The notes: generated by a model not told the origin, from the letters alone. 64,000 nt of DNA from Epichloe hybrida (GCA_019022495.1 JAFEKR010000006.1:1798001-1862000), one strand, 5' to 3'. Shown: positions 38,137 through 50,529, counted from the first letter of the stretch. Program-made: numbers and translations.

Positions 38137-38472
38137 GATTGCGAACGAGTGTCCAGGTACCCAAAGATTTTAGAAAGATAGTTTGGAGACTGAGATGTCA
38201 TGGTCCATCCTCATTGCGCAAAGGCGTTGAAAGACGCGCACAGCGGTGCTTTGATGGTCACGGCTCACGAATCACGATTCAATCGATGACAAAATATAAT
38301 ATGTATCTGGTGTTGAAATGAGGATGCCAGGTTGCTCAACAACCCCACCCAGCCACCCACAAGTTATGACAGACCCCCACCGCGGGGATGAATCCGAGCT
38401 TGCAACTTTTCTCAGGATCCAACCCAACAGTGAAGCTACGTACTTTGTCCAAAGCATAGCCTGGAAGCGAAC
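38137..38472. promoter_or_regulatory. bidirectional promoter of SWD1 and THG1
   Basis: 336 bp between divergent start codons; both genes must draw their promoters from it. No specific binding site stands out to my eye. Confidence 0.55.
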
Positions 38473-39757
38473 ATGGCAAACTCAAAGTAAACTTGAGCAA
38501 GGCGCAACATGTATGCACTGTGCACACCACGGCTAACAGAAAGCGGCAGGTTTGAGTATGTTCGAAATTTTGAGCAGACAGACTCTCTGCTGCCAAACAC
38601 ATGGATCGTCGTCCGCGTTGATGGACGAGCCTTTACAAAGTATGAGACCTTCTTGGACCAGTCTGTTGATTTGACGGCTGTGCTAATGTCGAGGTGCTAA
38701 TGAACAGAATGTGTGCCAAGTATGGCTTCGAAAAGCCCAACGACCGCAGAGCGTTGGATCTAATGAATGCTGCTGCCAAGGCCGTGGTGACTGATCTTCC
38801 CGAAGCCATGATTGCGTATGGTGTCAGTGACGAGTACAGGTAGGGATCATCAGCCTCGCGATTTTCTGGACGCGGCCGAGTACTGAACTTTCAAACTAGC
38901 TTCGTCTTTCACAAGTCGTGCAATTTGTTCGAACGGCGAGCAAGGTATGCCGTCTAGCTTCATCCATCTATGCATTTACCCAAGCTAAAATGTCTGCAGC
39001 AAACTCGTCAGTACAATAGTTTCTACTTTTACCGCCAACTATGTCTACTCATGGCCAATATGCTTCCCCGGCACGCCGCTCTCCTTTCCCCTACCAACAT
39101 TTGATGGTCGTGCAGTATGCTATCCAAGTCTACAAAATCTGCGGGACTATTTGAGTTGGCGGCAGGTAGACTGTGAGTCACATGTCTTCGCCTGCTCAAT
39201 TTGGCATATCTAATACGCATACGATGCAGGTCACATCAACAACTTATACAATACCACGTTCTGGTCCCTGATACAGCTTGGCGGGCTTGACAACAAGGAG
39301 GCGGAAAGAATCCTAGCAGTAAGCGCTCCATTCAACTGCTTCGCTGGTCATCTTACTTAATAGATGACAGGGAACTTTGGCCGCGGAGAAGAACGAAATT
39401 TTGTTCTCGAAATTTCACATCAACTACAACAACGAGCCGGAGATATTCAAGAAGGGCAGTGTCATATTTCGAGACGTACGAAACATCATGCCAAGTGTCC
39501 CATCTAGTCAAATGTATTTGCTAATGCCAAATCCACAGTATGAACTGGTCGACCCTGACAGCCACGCAGTAGCCCTCGAAATGGACGATTTAGCGGAGCC
39601 ACTGCAGCAATCTAAAACTCAGGCGGAAAAGGATAAAAAGAAGAGGGCAAAGGCAAGGGTCGTGGTCGAGCACATCGACCTCATCAAGGATGAGTTTTGG
39701 GACAAACGGCCATGGATTCTGTCAAACAAGCCTGGCAAAGTCCCAAAAGAGCCGTGA
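38473..39757 (+). CDS. THG1: tRNA-His guanylyltransferase
   Basis: Adds the essential G-1 to the 5' end of tRNA-His by 3'-5' polymerisation. Eight exons: join(38473..38486, 38550..38639, 38708..38839, 38900..38944, 39000..39172, 39230..39318, 39371..39475, 39539..39757), 288 residues, all phases consistent. Exon 1 is 14 nt (MANS plus AA). Metal-binding aspartates sit in [11 protein letters not shown] and YGVSDEYSF, the polymerase-like active site. Other family marks are [29 protein letters not shown] and [16 protein letters not shown]. The number and small size of exons is the highest gene-density of introns in the window. Intact. Confidence 0.95.
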
Positions 39758-40263
39758 AAATCATGAGTTAGAGGTTGTGCGCACAATCCGACTTCGAAAC
39801 AGCATCATGAGCACTTCGCGCCACGACAGACGCCACGCTTACCAGTCATGCTCTGAGGCCGACATAAAGCCGCCGTCGTATGTTGAGGGAATTTAAATGA
39901 CATGACAAGATATTACTATCACGTCTCAAGTTGTCAACGATTCCCCAGACGCGGACGAGGCAAGAGTTAGGAAATAGCACGGTTGTTGCGGGCTACGGAC
40001 AGAATGCGCAAGTCTGCCCGAAGTCTGTGTTACCGTGATATAGTAACCGGGCAATCAGAATGGATCATCTACTGCCCATTGTTGTCCAACGCCAAGACGG
40101 GAGCCTGCTGCCAGCTGCCAGCCGCAAACACCCCGCACCCGTTACTTATAATCTACTATGTTGTACTTTTTGAAACTTTGAAACTTTGATCTATTCCACA
40201 AGGAGTCCAGCATCGCGACAGCGCTTCGATTACTTGCATGCAACTCCAATTTCAGCATTCAAG
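39758..40263. other. THG1 3' flank and zinc-cluster gene upstream region
   Basis: No gene is supported. The sequence is mixed composition with short CTGCCAGCTGCCAGC and GAAACTTT duplications near 40107-40122 and 40170-40186. Confidence 0.5.
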
Positions 40264-41969
40264 ATGGCTACTTTGCCGCACAAGCCAGACGCCGATGTGG
40301 CAAACCGCTCTTCTCCCCCAAAAGCAGAGCGCAAGAAATGATGGGCCGCAAAGGTCAAGACTGGATGTGCTACTTGCCGGTGCGTACAAACCAGAAGCTT
40401 CCGTTCTGTGGGAAAAGAGACTCGTTGATCCGTCCCAGGTTCTTTCTAAGATCTGAATGACAACCATATCTGACCAATGATATCTACAGATCTCGTCGTG
40501 TTAAATGCGATGAGGCAAAACCGAGCTGCAAGCGATGCGTGTCAGTGGGACGCGCTTGTGGAGGCTATTGTCATCAACTGGCTGCACCAAAAAGGACATC
40601 GACAACACGAATCATTCAGCCAGGCAGCCTCCCAGTCTTGCCAGTCTATGCTCACTCCAGCAAACAGGAGGAGCAAATGTTCCATCTGCTCTGCACAGAA
40701 GCAACTGTCAAGTTGGCCGGTGCATTTGACCGTGGTTTCTGGACCGTCGACATACCGAGAGCCACGCGAACCTACCCGGCAATCTGGCATGCCAGTGCTT
40801 CCATGACGGCCATGTATAAGCGTATTAGAGCCCAAGACAGGACGAGTGAGAGCGAGCAGCTTTATCAGTTCTCGCTAGTACAATACAACAAGTCCATACA
40901 ACAAATACTATCAATCACACCCGGGCAGGCGGGGCTTAGCTACCACCACCAGGAAACTCTTCTTCTCGCCAGTATTCTCTTCACAAGTATATGCATCCTT
41001 CAGGGAGATCAAGGAAAGGCCAAAGTACACATGGACAAAGGTATTCAACTGTTCAACAACTGGAGATTCTGGGAGCATTCCGCCACGTCATCAAAAGCGC
41101 AGGACGTCTCCACGGTCAGCTCGCTCGTCGCCCTCTTCACTCGATTCGAGCTACAGTCATCATTGTCCGCACCTCCAAAGCCATTCTGGCAAACCGTCAA
41201 CTTTGACAAGTCACAGCCTCCCTTCGGCTTCACGTCGGCAACAGAGGCGTACGACGAACAGCAACAACTACTCAACAACCTCATTAAAGTGTATCGCGTT
41301 CAAGTATTCCTTCATATCAAGGGTAACATCGATCTCTTTTCAGAGCGGCGGCGGTTACCGTATCGCTACCAATACCGTCGCTGGAAAGCCAGGTTCGAGA
41401 AACTCCAAAACGTAGACCATAGAGCCAAGCGTATACTGCAAATATACGCGCACGCCATTGAGATTCTTTTATTCGTCGACGCGGCCGTAGCAGAGCTATG
41501 CTGGGATCGATATACATATACCTTCCAGCGAATCTTCGCGCTAGCAAAGGAGCTCTTCGACCAGGAGACAAATCCCAGTGTCAAGAACGACGGGGCCGTC
41601 ACACTCTTTTCATTCTCCCCTGTGTCGTGTCATCCCTTCTTGGGGATCGGGGCCTTGTGTCGAGACGGCATCTTGCGACGCAGGAGTATCGAACTCTTGA
41701 AACAGTGGCCGCTGAGGAACGGCATGGTGAACTACAGGATCGCAGCGGCAAATCTAGAAGCTATCATGACTTATGAAGAATCGCATGTCAAGATGCAAGA
41801 TCCGTGCGGGGGGTGTGAGAAGACTCCGGTCACGCGTATATGTGGCCGTCACAGGGTCATTTATCGCGATATGGAACAAATAGGGGATGGTCAAGGAAGG
41901 CTTCGCATGACGACTGTCGGCGATGTTCAAAACGATTGCAGGGGGAAGGTGGTTGACGTGGCGTGGTGA
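40264..41969 (+). pseudogene. Zn2Cys6 fungal transcription factor with an in-frame TGA before the DNA-binding domain
   Basis: Model join(40264..40379, 40490..41969). Codons 1-25 (MATLPHKPDADVANRSSPPK and five more) are followed by TGA at 40339-40341, then WAAKVKTGC and a complete zinc cluster with cysteines at codons 35, 38, 45, 52, 55 and 62 (CX2CX6CX6CX2CX6C), split by a 110-nt intron. In this family a basic residue usually fills the stop position (KKRWAPKVKTGC-type), so CGA to TGA is the simplest event. The rest, about 470 residues, is an open and plausible regulatory domain ending CGGCEKTPVTRICGRH and a final VVDVAW, normal for this class. No in-frame ATG lies between the stop and the first cysteine. 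The target genes are unknown. It is either a recent pseudogene, a strain polymorphism or a sequence error. Confidence 0.75.
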
Positions 41970-42234
41970 ATTCATGTACATGTTTGGATATATGGTCTGT
42001 TAACAGATGGATTTCTCTTCCGTCGTTGGTAAAGATTGCGGAATGCCGCATCTCCCCTCAACACCATCCATATATACACACCAGTTCCCATTCACCCAAA
42101 TGAACAATGCACCCGCCAAATCAAAAACGCCATGCTATGCAAAATGACCCCGACTTCACACCCCAGTCTTCATGACCAGCGGACATCTGTTCGCCATATT
42201 TCTCCCATCTGCACACAACGCACCAAAGGGAAAC

Positions 42235-42996
42235 TCAACACGAAAACGCCGGTCTCTGTTTCTCCCGCCGCCTCACTTTCTTTTTCGCCCTCCTCTCTTC
42301 TTTGTTCTTCCTCCGTTCCATCTTATCCTTTAACTTGTCCTCCTTTGATCTCTTTTCCTTAGCCTTTCTAGCCTTGCGCTCCTCTCTCGTCTCCTCCTCT
42401 CCAGGCTGTGAGAGCTGCTTTTCCTCTCGCCGCCTCCTTGCCTCCTTTTTCGCTCGCTTCTCCTCTTTCTCTGCCCTCCTGGCAGTCTCGTCTTTTGCCT
42501 TGTCCTCTTTTAATTTCTCCGCATCCTTCCTCGCCACCTTTCTGTCCTTTTTCGATTGTCTATCGGCGGGATTGCTCGTCGCTGGCGTCTCATCACTCGC
42601 GTTGTCTGCGCCCGAACAGGTTGAGGTTGAGGATGAGGATTCATCGTCGTCACTGGCACTCGTATTCGAGGTTCCTTCCAGGAAGCCGCCGCGCACAAAG
42701 GACAAGTACAGAGAGTACTTGCCCAGCGATCCTTTCTCAATGGCGTTCAGTTTCCCCGTTTTGACGGTCTGCGTGACTTTGCCTTCCTTGCTTGTTTCCA
42801 GGCCCTTGAGCTGTTCGTCGAATGCGTTCATCCACCATTGGTCGCTGGTGAAGTGCTGCGTGGTGCCGAGGCCTTTGGTGTTGTCCTTGCGGTTGAGCAG
42901 GAGCGGTTTGGCGAGGCCGATGGAGTCGTCGGTTTTGTGGAGGGAGTGGCCTTTTCCGCGCCAGCCTTGGGATTGGAGGAGGGCGCTGGCGTTCAT
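42235..42996 (-). CDS. TMA23: Tma23-like G-patch nucleolar protein
   Basis: Single exon, 253 residues, starting at the ATG of MNASALLQSQGWRGKGHSLH; an upstream GTG is not used. The N-terminal 70 residues match the Tma23/GPATCH4-type arrangement: a GWRGKG G-patch-like start, KPLLLNRKDNTKGLG, then WWMNAFDEQLKGLE. Yeast Tma23 is a nucleolar ribosome-biogenesis factor. From about residue 110 the protein is Ser/Asp-rich and then an almost uninterrupted charged K/R/E coiled region of about 110 residues, as expected of nucleolar proteins. It is 265 bp from the 3' end of the zinc-cluster gene (convergent). Confidence 0.82.
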   Translation of the reverse strand: MNASALLQSQGWRGKGHSLHKTDDSIGLAKPLLLNRKDNTKGLGTTQHFTSDQWWMNAFDEQLKGLETSKEGKVTQTVKTGKLNAIEKGSLGKYSLYLSFVRGGFLEGTSNTSASDDDESSSSTSTCSGADNASDETPATSNPADRQSKKDRKVARKDAEKLKEDKAKDETARRAEKEEKRAKKEARRRREEKQLSQPGEEETREERKARKAKEKRSKEDKLKDKMERRKNKEERRAKKKVRRREKQRPAFSC

Positions 42997-43541
42997 GACG
43001 GCCACGCTTATCTTGTTCGTTGTCGGCTCTGTATTGGGTGTTTAGGCACCGACAACATGTGAGAATGGCTCTACATAATACTACATAGGGAGTGCCAGAA
43101 TGGGTGTGTGAGAATTTAGAAATGATGGTCCTGGAGAACTGGGAGGTGGGTTTTTTTTTTTTTGTGGGCCCGGCCGCGATAGGTTTATCGGACCCTGGCA
43201 ACCCGAAAAAAAATATATATATATATGTATAAACGAAAAAAGAAGCTACCCGGATAGGGCAAATTGTTTGCCAATCATCGTCATGGAGCGCACACACCAC
43301 TCGGCCTTGTTGAAGCCAGAGTAAGCAACGTCCAAGTCATGACGTTATCGGACCAGTCAGTCAACCGCTCGCATTGTCATCATTGATCAACGTCCAGGCA
43401 GATGTTCTCTTCAACACCAAACATCTGACCATCCCACCCACCACTGCCACCAGCTGCCTACGACTCCCCATGACTAAAACATGCCAATGAAGAGCCCATG
43501 AACCGAATAACAACCCCCGAACCCATTCAGTTCCTCCTACC
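42997..43541. promoter_or_regulatory. divergent promoter region of TMA23 and the DUF726 lipase
   Basis: 545 bp between opposite start codons. It contains a run of 13 T at 43149-43161 and an (AT)n tract at about 43211-43227. No specific factor sites are claimed. Confidence 0.5.
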
Positions 43542-45820
43542 ATGGCTCCCCTCTGCGCAGATCCGCGCCAGGTCGTCATCGCCCTCAACCCGGAGAGACG
43601 AGCCGCCCTGCTTAAGCTCATCGAAGAAATTACCGCCTTCATGACCCTCCAGCTCATCAACCCTCCCGGCGAACTTGGCTCACTCACAGATGACGAAGAA
43701 AACGGCAACGGCAACGGCAACGACAATGACAGTCGCCAAAGTGAAGAACGACAAGCGCCATCCAGCCAAACCTCAGATGGGCCCGATCCGAAGCCCAAGA
43801 CCAAGAAGAACCCATCCCAGCCTGCCGTCAAGCAGCCCACCGGCAAAGCTGCCAGGAAAATAGAACAGATCCAGGAGTCTGCCATGATGTACATGCAAGA
43901 ATGGAAGAACGAGTTCCTCCCCAAGCTCCAAGAAATTATGCGTGTCGAGGACAACGCCAAGATCAAGGAAGAGCGTAAAGCCCGCCAAGATGCCCTGGAC
44001 AAGAAGAAGCTCGACACAGCCGAAGAAGGTGAACACCTCATCAGCTTCGGCAACGTGCAAATCGACAAGCTCGAAGACGTCGCGTCGCTGCAGAAGCTGT
44101 ACCACCCCATCCCCACGAGGCTGACGACCATTCCCTCGCAGGATAGGAGAGAAGCACTAAGCTGCGTGTTGCTACTTCTTCTCTCGACGGGCAAGTACTC
44201 GGCGCACTCGAGAAGCATGGTTCTGTACCTTGCCTCCGCGCTTGAAGTGCCTCAGACGTTTGTGAACACGGAAGAGGTCGAGATTGCTCACTCGCTCATG
44301 GAGTCATCTACCGCGGACAAGGACAAGAAGGACACCATGTCTGCCGAGGCCGAGGCCGAGAAGCGCAGACAGCAGAACAAGTTCAGTCGGTTCTGGAAGG
44401 TTGGTCTCGCGTCCGTGGCTGGCGCGACCATCATTGGCGTCACGGGAGGGTTGGCGGCGCCTCTGGTTGCGGGTGCGCTTGGGGGCATCATGGGTGGTGT
44501 CGGGCTTGGAGGTGTAGCCAGCTTCCTGGGAATCTTCTGGATGAACGGTGCTCTTGTCGGTGCTTTGTTCGGAGCGTATGGCGCCAAAATGACTGTTCGT
44601 ACAGCTACATCTTGTATTTTTTTTTTTCTTCCGCCCAATGTCACTTGCACACACCGCAACATCTCCAAACAGGCACCCACTTTACTAACTAACACGATGA
44701 TGCATCCGTCCAGGGCGAACTCATGGACAAATACGCCAAAGAAGTAGAAGACTTCAAGTTCATCCCTCTCGAATCAGAATGGGGTCCCGATTTCAATCCC
44801 ATGGCCACGCCCACAGGCAAAAACCCTGGCGCACCCGAAAGCCAAAACCCTGGCGCACCCGAAAGCCAAAACCCTGGCGCACCCGAAAGCCAAAACCCTG
44901 GCGCACCCGAAAGCCAAAACCCGGAAAGCAGACGTCTCCGCGTAACAATAGGCGTCAACGGCTGGCTCAACTCGGAAGACGACATCACCAAGCCCTGGCG
45001 TGTGCTGGATTCATCCTCCGAAGTCTTCGCCCTGCGATACGAAATGAAGACGCTCCTCAGCCTCGGCACCGCCCTGCAAGACCTCGTCACCTCGTTCGCC
45101 TGGAAAACGCTCAAGGTCGAAATCATCAAGCGCACCGTGCTCGCGACCCTCTGGGCCGCTCTCTGGCCGATCCAAATCCTCGCCGCTGCCTCCAACGTCG
45201 ACAATCCCTTCAGCCGCGCAAGCAACCGCTCCAAAAAGGCCGGCCAGCTCCTCGCCGACGCCCTCATTAACAGAGTCCAGGGCGAGCGGCCCGTCACCCT
45301 CATCGGATACTCGCTCGGCGCCACCGCCATCCACGCCTGTCTCCAGTCCCTCGCGGACCGCCAAGCCTTTGGCCTCATCGACAGCGTCGTCATCATCGGC
45401 GCGCCTGCCCCCTCCCACGCCCCCCACTGGCGCACCCTCCGCTGCGTCGTCTCCGGCCCCATCTTCAACGTGTATTCCGAAAACGACATGGTCCTCGGCT
45501 TCGCATACCGCATGCACAGCCTCGCTCTCGGCGTAGCGGGTCTCCAGGCCATACAAGGCGTCAACGGCCTGCAGAATCTAGACCTCAGCGAGCGCGTAAG
45601 CGGCCATTTGCGCTACCCCTCACTGACGGGCGAGATCCTGCGCGAATGCGGCTTCCTCGGCGTCCGTGCAAGCGGCGAGATCGAAAAGGACGACCTTATC
45701 AAGATGAAGGACGACCATGCCGAGGGGAAACTCGTCGATTTCGAGGCCGTCACCAAGGAAGACACCAACGAGAACAAAAAGAGTCCAACGCCACCCGGGA
45801 CCCGCGAGGCCCGACAGTAA
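43542..45820 (+). CDS. MIL1: DUF726 membrane lipase-like protein, Mil1/TMCO4 family
   Basis: Model join(43542..44594, 44714..45820), 719 residues. The family (yeast Mil1, human TMCO4) has a cytosolic N-terminal region, a glycine-rich membrane segment and an alpha/beta-hydrolase fold; yeast Mil1 binds the AP-1 mu chain. Here the hydrophobic Gly/Ala-rich stretch is at about 285-345 (GLASVAGATIIGVTGGLAAP onward), and the nucleophile elbow GYSLG puts the serine at 551. DPRQVVIALNPERRAALLKL at the N-terminus, then a long Asn/Gly-Asn-Asp low-complexity linker. The second exon opens GELMDKYAKEVEDFKF as in the family. Between that and the hydrolase strand RLRVTIGVNGWL lies a perfect 24-bp repeat, four copies, encoding NPGAPESQ (388-419), which the family does not normally have. 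Confidence 0.88.
44822..44917 (+). repeat. four perfect 24-bp tandem copies inside the lipase gene
   Basis: The unit begins AACCCTGGCGCACCCGAAAG and ends CCAA; copies at 44822, 44846, 44870 and 44894 are identical, with a partial fifth start (AACCC). Each encodes NPGAPESQ and keeps frame. Absence of any mismatch, even silent, implies very recent expansion. Confidence 0.95.
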
Positions 45821-47042
45821 TCTCCCTCTCCCCGCCTGCGTCGCGTCGACACGAGACAAGGACCATGAGCCTCCTCTTCCTGCGCCGACCCGGCCGGGAG
45901 CAGAAACTCCCTGGAGTGGAGAGCAGGCGCTCAGAGAGAAGAGGGGACGAGAAAGACGGAGACCCTGATGATCAGCACAAGTCTCTTCACGACGGACTCG
46001 ACGATCCATCCGTCCCGTCCGCCTCTGGTGAAGAGCGCGAGACACGGGTCGGAGACTTCACGGCCATCAAAGATGGAGAATAATGAGAAAACATGACGCT
46101 GAGCTGAGCGTAAGCATGAGCTGAGAAAGACAATAGGTTAGGTGCGGACAGAAATAAAAAAATGTGTGTGATGGAGCGCATCGCATCACACACGATATAT
46201 CGATAATACGGCATGATTTCGTTGACATGGAGGCCCTTGACATCGTATATTGCGTTACACGGACTTTGCAATTCCATAACGCGCAGACGCGACACAAAAA
46301 TAACCGTCTTTGCTTCATCTAGCAACGGTGGGGAGTCATGCCACACTCTCATGTGTTAATTAGTACCTTTCAGTAACAAAAATGATCAAGCGGTGGGTGG
46401 TTGTTCTGCTGGATACAATTAAAGTTCATATTGAAAGGACAACATCTCATGGCACAATTGAAGCCAAGCCAAATCGCGTCAAGTTTCATTTTCTAACCTA
46501 CTTGTAACAACTCGTAAGTCAAATATTCTTGCCAAAGATCACTACTAATTGCTAGCTCTGGTCTTTCCAAAAAAAAAAAAAAAAAATTTAAGAATAATAA
46601 TAGGCAGACAAAAAAAAATATAACGAGGGTGAGAGACAAAAAGTCAAGACGTAGCAAAAATCTAGCATGACTGATCAATGACCGAGATTGACATCGCTCA
46701 CTCGCTCACTAACGCACTCAGATGTGACATCTTTGCCGTCCCGTGGTATCATATCCGATGGAAAAGGTGAAGAACCAAAAAAAGAATAACGGAGACAAAA
46801 GGTGAAATGAAGAGCCTGAAGAGACTAAAAGGAGAAATTATTGCTGGCTCCATAAAACGGTATTAATGATATGGTCAGATCGCGTCAGTGAGCAACAACA
46901 ACAACTGCGCCCTTTGAGCTGGTCAGAGACATGTAAATAGATCAAATATTGTTTGAGAGTTTGCTTTGCGTAGTTTTTTTTTTCTGAGATCGGGGCTGTC
47001 GAGAAACATGTGCCATATCCATCATTTGGCTGTCAAAAACCT
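45821..47042. other. convergent 3' region of the lipase and MSB1-like genes
   Basis: 1.2 kb without a supported gene. It turns A+T-richer after 46080, with an A run at about 46569-46585 and a T run at 46974-46983. A frame continuing after the lipase stop (to 46083) is arginine- and aspartate-rich low complexity and looks like 3' UTR. Confidence 0.5.
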
Positions 47043-50000
47043 CTAAGATCGACCAGCCACGGCTTGATGAGTGCCGGTACTTGTTTCCATGTTACCAGTG
47101 AGTTCGGCAACACGAGCCTTGATTCTAGCAACGCGAGACTCGATTGCTGTTGAGCACAGAAATATTAGCATGGGAAAACCGCCGTACTTCAAAATGAGGC
47201 ATGTTGCGGAAGTTTTGGAACTCACTCTCTTCCGCACTGGTGTCATCATCGTCTCCTGAATTCTTGCTGGGTCGGGCGGGCTCGTCTCGTTGGCGGGTGG
47301 CGGCTCTCTGAGCAGCATTCTTGCGGATTTGAGCCCAGCGATCCTGCACACCAGGGCCAGCGCTCTGGTTCAACTTTTCGACAGGCTCTCCCGAGGAGGT
47401 CGCGACTTCTTCATCTTGCTTAGCGATGGGATGGCGAGCAATGGGGGGCGGGGCGGCATCGTCATCGTCCTGCTCTGGCACAAAAGCGGGCTGATCGGCC
47501 AAGGGTCCTTGGTCGAATCGGGCGAATGCGTCCTTGGCCTCGGCAGCGTCTCGCGTATCGACGGGCGTGAGGCTTTCCCCAATAGAAGGTTCGTAGGGAG
47601 GCTCCGTGCTTTCGAAAGGAGGAGCCTCTAGTGTCGGCTCTGTGTTCGTGCCAACAGCCTCGGAAGCGATGGGTGAGTCACGAGTAGGTGTGGCAACAGG
47701 CGTGATCTCGTCTGGCTTGGGAGAATCGACAACTGCGGGGGCGACTGAGTGCTGAGCAGGCTCTGTGGCAGCAGCGGGTTTCTCCTGAATCGAAGCGGGC
47801 ATGTTGTTAGAAGCATTCTCTGGGGCCTTGGAGGATCGGTTCTTGCGCCTGAGCAGGTTACGGAAACCCTTCTTGTCTTTCGTGGGTTCAGTATTATTTT
47901 GCTTTGAATTGCCCAGACTGGCGGCATTGGGCGAATGGCTCTCAGCAGCAGTCGGTACAGTAGCATCTTCCACCTTCAAGGCGGTTGGTACGTCGTCAAG
48001 TTTCAGTGCCGTCTCCTGCTGTGAAGAATGAGCTTCGACACCCTTGGTCTCAGGTGGCTGCTCATGAGACTCTGCTTGCGAAACAGGAGATAGCAGGGGT
48101 ATTCTGTTGATCGTAGAAGGGGTTCTTGGCATCTCGTCCTTGGCAGGCACGGCAGGCTTCTGGTCACCGACATGTCCGCTGCCAGTAGTCACCGAAGCAT
48201 CACTCGCATATTCAGAAGTGGGCGAGTAAGGCACGGCGACACCTCGTCCGGCATTGCTGTTGGCCATGTACGCGTCCTTAATAGTGCCCTTGTCGTACTT
48301 TTTGACCCATTTCATTGCAGACGATGCTTCTCCAGCAATTTGTGGCTGAAGAGTGAGAACGCTGGTGGTCTTTTGGGTCGCGGAATCGTCCATTCGTCCA
48401 CGACGTGTGGCCAGAAGGTTCTCATGTTGCTCGTTTTCCTGGACTGCACGCATTTGCGCTGCTTTGGCTTGGACTTTAGCCTGCGTATCGGGTCCAATGC
48501 TAGTTTTGCTGCCCCCGAAATTATTCGTAGCGTTCTTGTCGCCACGTTCCGAAACATGCCTGCCCACCGACTTTCGACGAGCCAAGCTTTTGCCGCGCCT
48601 AGTCCAGCTGAAGAGGCCCTTCTTCTCTGCAATATATGCACCTTCATCCTGCTCCGGTGCAGTGCTTGCAATCATTTCTTCCATGACGAGCCAGCTGCCA
48701 CCAGCCACCTTGGTTTCGATGATGGCACATCGGCCGAAAGCAGACTTGCGGAGGATCGTCTCCTCTGGAGCCAGACTGTTCATCCAAACCCACCAGAAAG
48801 CATTGTCGAGTAGCAGGACCGTGATGCTAGCAAGCTCACCAGGCTGAAGATCCATCGTTTTGGACTCGAGTCTTGGCCGATGCGATTGCGAGCTTTGCTG
48901 CCTGACCTGACTTCCGAGCGGCGGCAAGACCTTGTCAGGGGGCAGAAGTATATTGGACGAAGCCTGAGTCTCGTCAACAAAGCCAGATGACAGAAAGTCG
49001 GCCCACGACGGGGTGGTTGGACGGTCCAAGCCGGCGCCAGATGCAGGCGTTTTCCTAAGGGTTTGTACTTGATTGTGTTGGGTGGGCACTTTGCTGTCCT
49101 CCGCTTGAGCCTCCTCTTCGACAGTTTCCGAGAACCCAATGTCTTCAAATCGCGACCAGGAAGCGTCTCGCAAGCTCGTCGAATGCTTGACGCTGGAGAC
49201 CTGAGACTCATTTGCAGCGGAAATGGCTCTGAGAACTCGAAGACACTCTTCCGTCAGGGCCTGCACAGGATCCTCATACTCGGAGAATTCTTGGAGTGCA
49301 GGATCGGAATCTCGATATTGAAAGTGGCCGGCTCGGCGAAGTAGAGCGAATGGAGTTGGCGAAACGGAGTCGACCAACATGACCAGTTTGTTCGTTCTCG
49401 AAGCCAAGGACGCAGGTCTTGTAGGCGGATATTCCGTCTCATTGAGTAGCTTCTCAAGGGATCTAGGAAGCAAAGTGATACCAGTGAGGCCTTCTTCGGG
49501 GCTCAACGAGCGAAGATAGGCAAAAAACAAGTGCGTATTGGCGTCCGCGGCCCTAGCCGGGTGTATATTAACACCAATTGTTTGCGCAATCAGTCTTTCT
49601 GTCGAGAGGAAAATGCTTACTTGATCCAAGCTTTGTAGCCTCCATCGAACCCACTGCCAGTATCCTTTTGCTCAAATGCCCACCAAGCGGCCATACGAGG
49701 GAGTTGTAGACCACCGTGCCCATTGCTTTTTCCGTGAGCAGCAACGGCAGCTATCAACTCGAAAAAGTCAAAGATGATTCGTTGGCGAGCGCCACTCTCA
49801 ACGCTTAAAGGGATAAAAGTCTTGAAAGAGTCCCTGGCCATGCGCGAGTCTAATTTCAGCGGTCAGTCAGCAGATGCTTCCCTCGCACAAGATGGTGGTA
49901 GTATTGTAATCCGAAGTTGTTGTTAGACCTACCTCCCTCGCCGATTTTGAACAGTTCGTAGGCGTCCCAACCGACAACGCCCCCAGGAAGGCGGCTCCAG

Positions 50001-50529
50001 CACCACTTGACGACACCGGCAATGACCTGAACCACCAGTTAGTCATAAGCATCGAGGCAAAGAGCGAAGTGTCCTAGATTACCATTGGCTCTGTCATGCG
50101 CAACTCCTGGCTCAGCGCTTCCCCCCTTAGGCCATAGCTATCATCATGAAAGTGTCTGATGAAGGTGCGTACTGCACTAGGATCGGAAGTCGGTCGGTAC
50201 GGGAGCAGAAGGAAAGGAATATCAAGCCCTGGACGACGCGATATATATTAGCATGGGTAGTCAATTTAGCTGGGCAATACACACGACGATATCGAGTTGC
50301 AGCGTTCTTTTTGGGAGGGAGAGCTGGTTGCCAAACTCGTACCTCGCGCCTTGAGCTCGACCGTGCAAACATGTAGGAGTTCGTGAACTTCTTCTGGTTC
50401 GACTGATGCTCGTGTATACGCATTATCCCACTTTGGCTTCTGCGGAAGCGCATTCGTGAGATCCTGCATTCCATTCTTCTTCTTCCTCAAGCCATCGCGG
50501 GCTTTGAGGCGGGAGAGGAACCCAGGCAT
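47043..50529 (-). CDS. Msb1/Mug8-like (DUF1708) morphogenesis protein
   Basis: Model complement(47043..47146, 47226..49552, 49621..49849, 49933..50026, 50083..50228, 50343..50529), 1028 residues; six exons with consistent phase. The N-terminal 400 residues carry the DUF1708 region, a RhoGAP-like fold: MPGFLSRLKARDGL, LDIPFLLLPYRPTSDPSAV, VIAGVVKWCWSRLPGGVVGW, RMARDSFKTFIPL, AAWWAFE and ANTHLFFAYLRSLSPEEGLT. Yeast Msb1 acts with Cdc42/Rho1 in polarity, and fission-yeast Mug8 is related. The remainder is long, Pro/Ser/Thr/Glu-rich and disordered, with a basic KKGFRNLLRRKNRS patch and a short coiled coil at the C-terminus in the last exon (ESRVARIKARVAELTGNM). No signs of damage. Confidence 0.85.

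Noticed and set aside
40285..40360. A 57-nt intron (GTGGCA to CAAAG) that would skip the TGA in the zinc-cluster gene
   Set aside because: It would keep frame, but the donor is weak and there is no convincing branch point, so a nonsense mutation is the simpler reading.
44822..44917. Regular 24-bp repeats as a CRISPR-like array
   Set aside because: No spacers, the units are directly adjacent and in frame in a eukaryotic gene.
44689..45564. Minus-strand open frame (291 codons) with repeated GFWLSGAP
   Set aside because: It is the reverse complement of the lipase and its 24-bp repeats.
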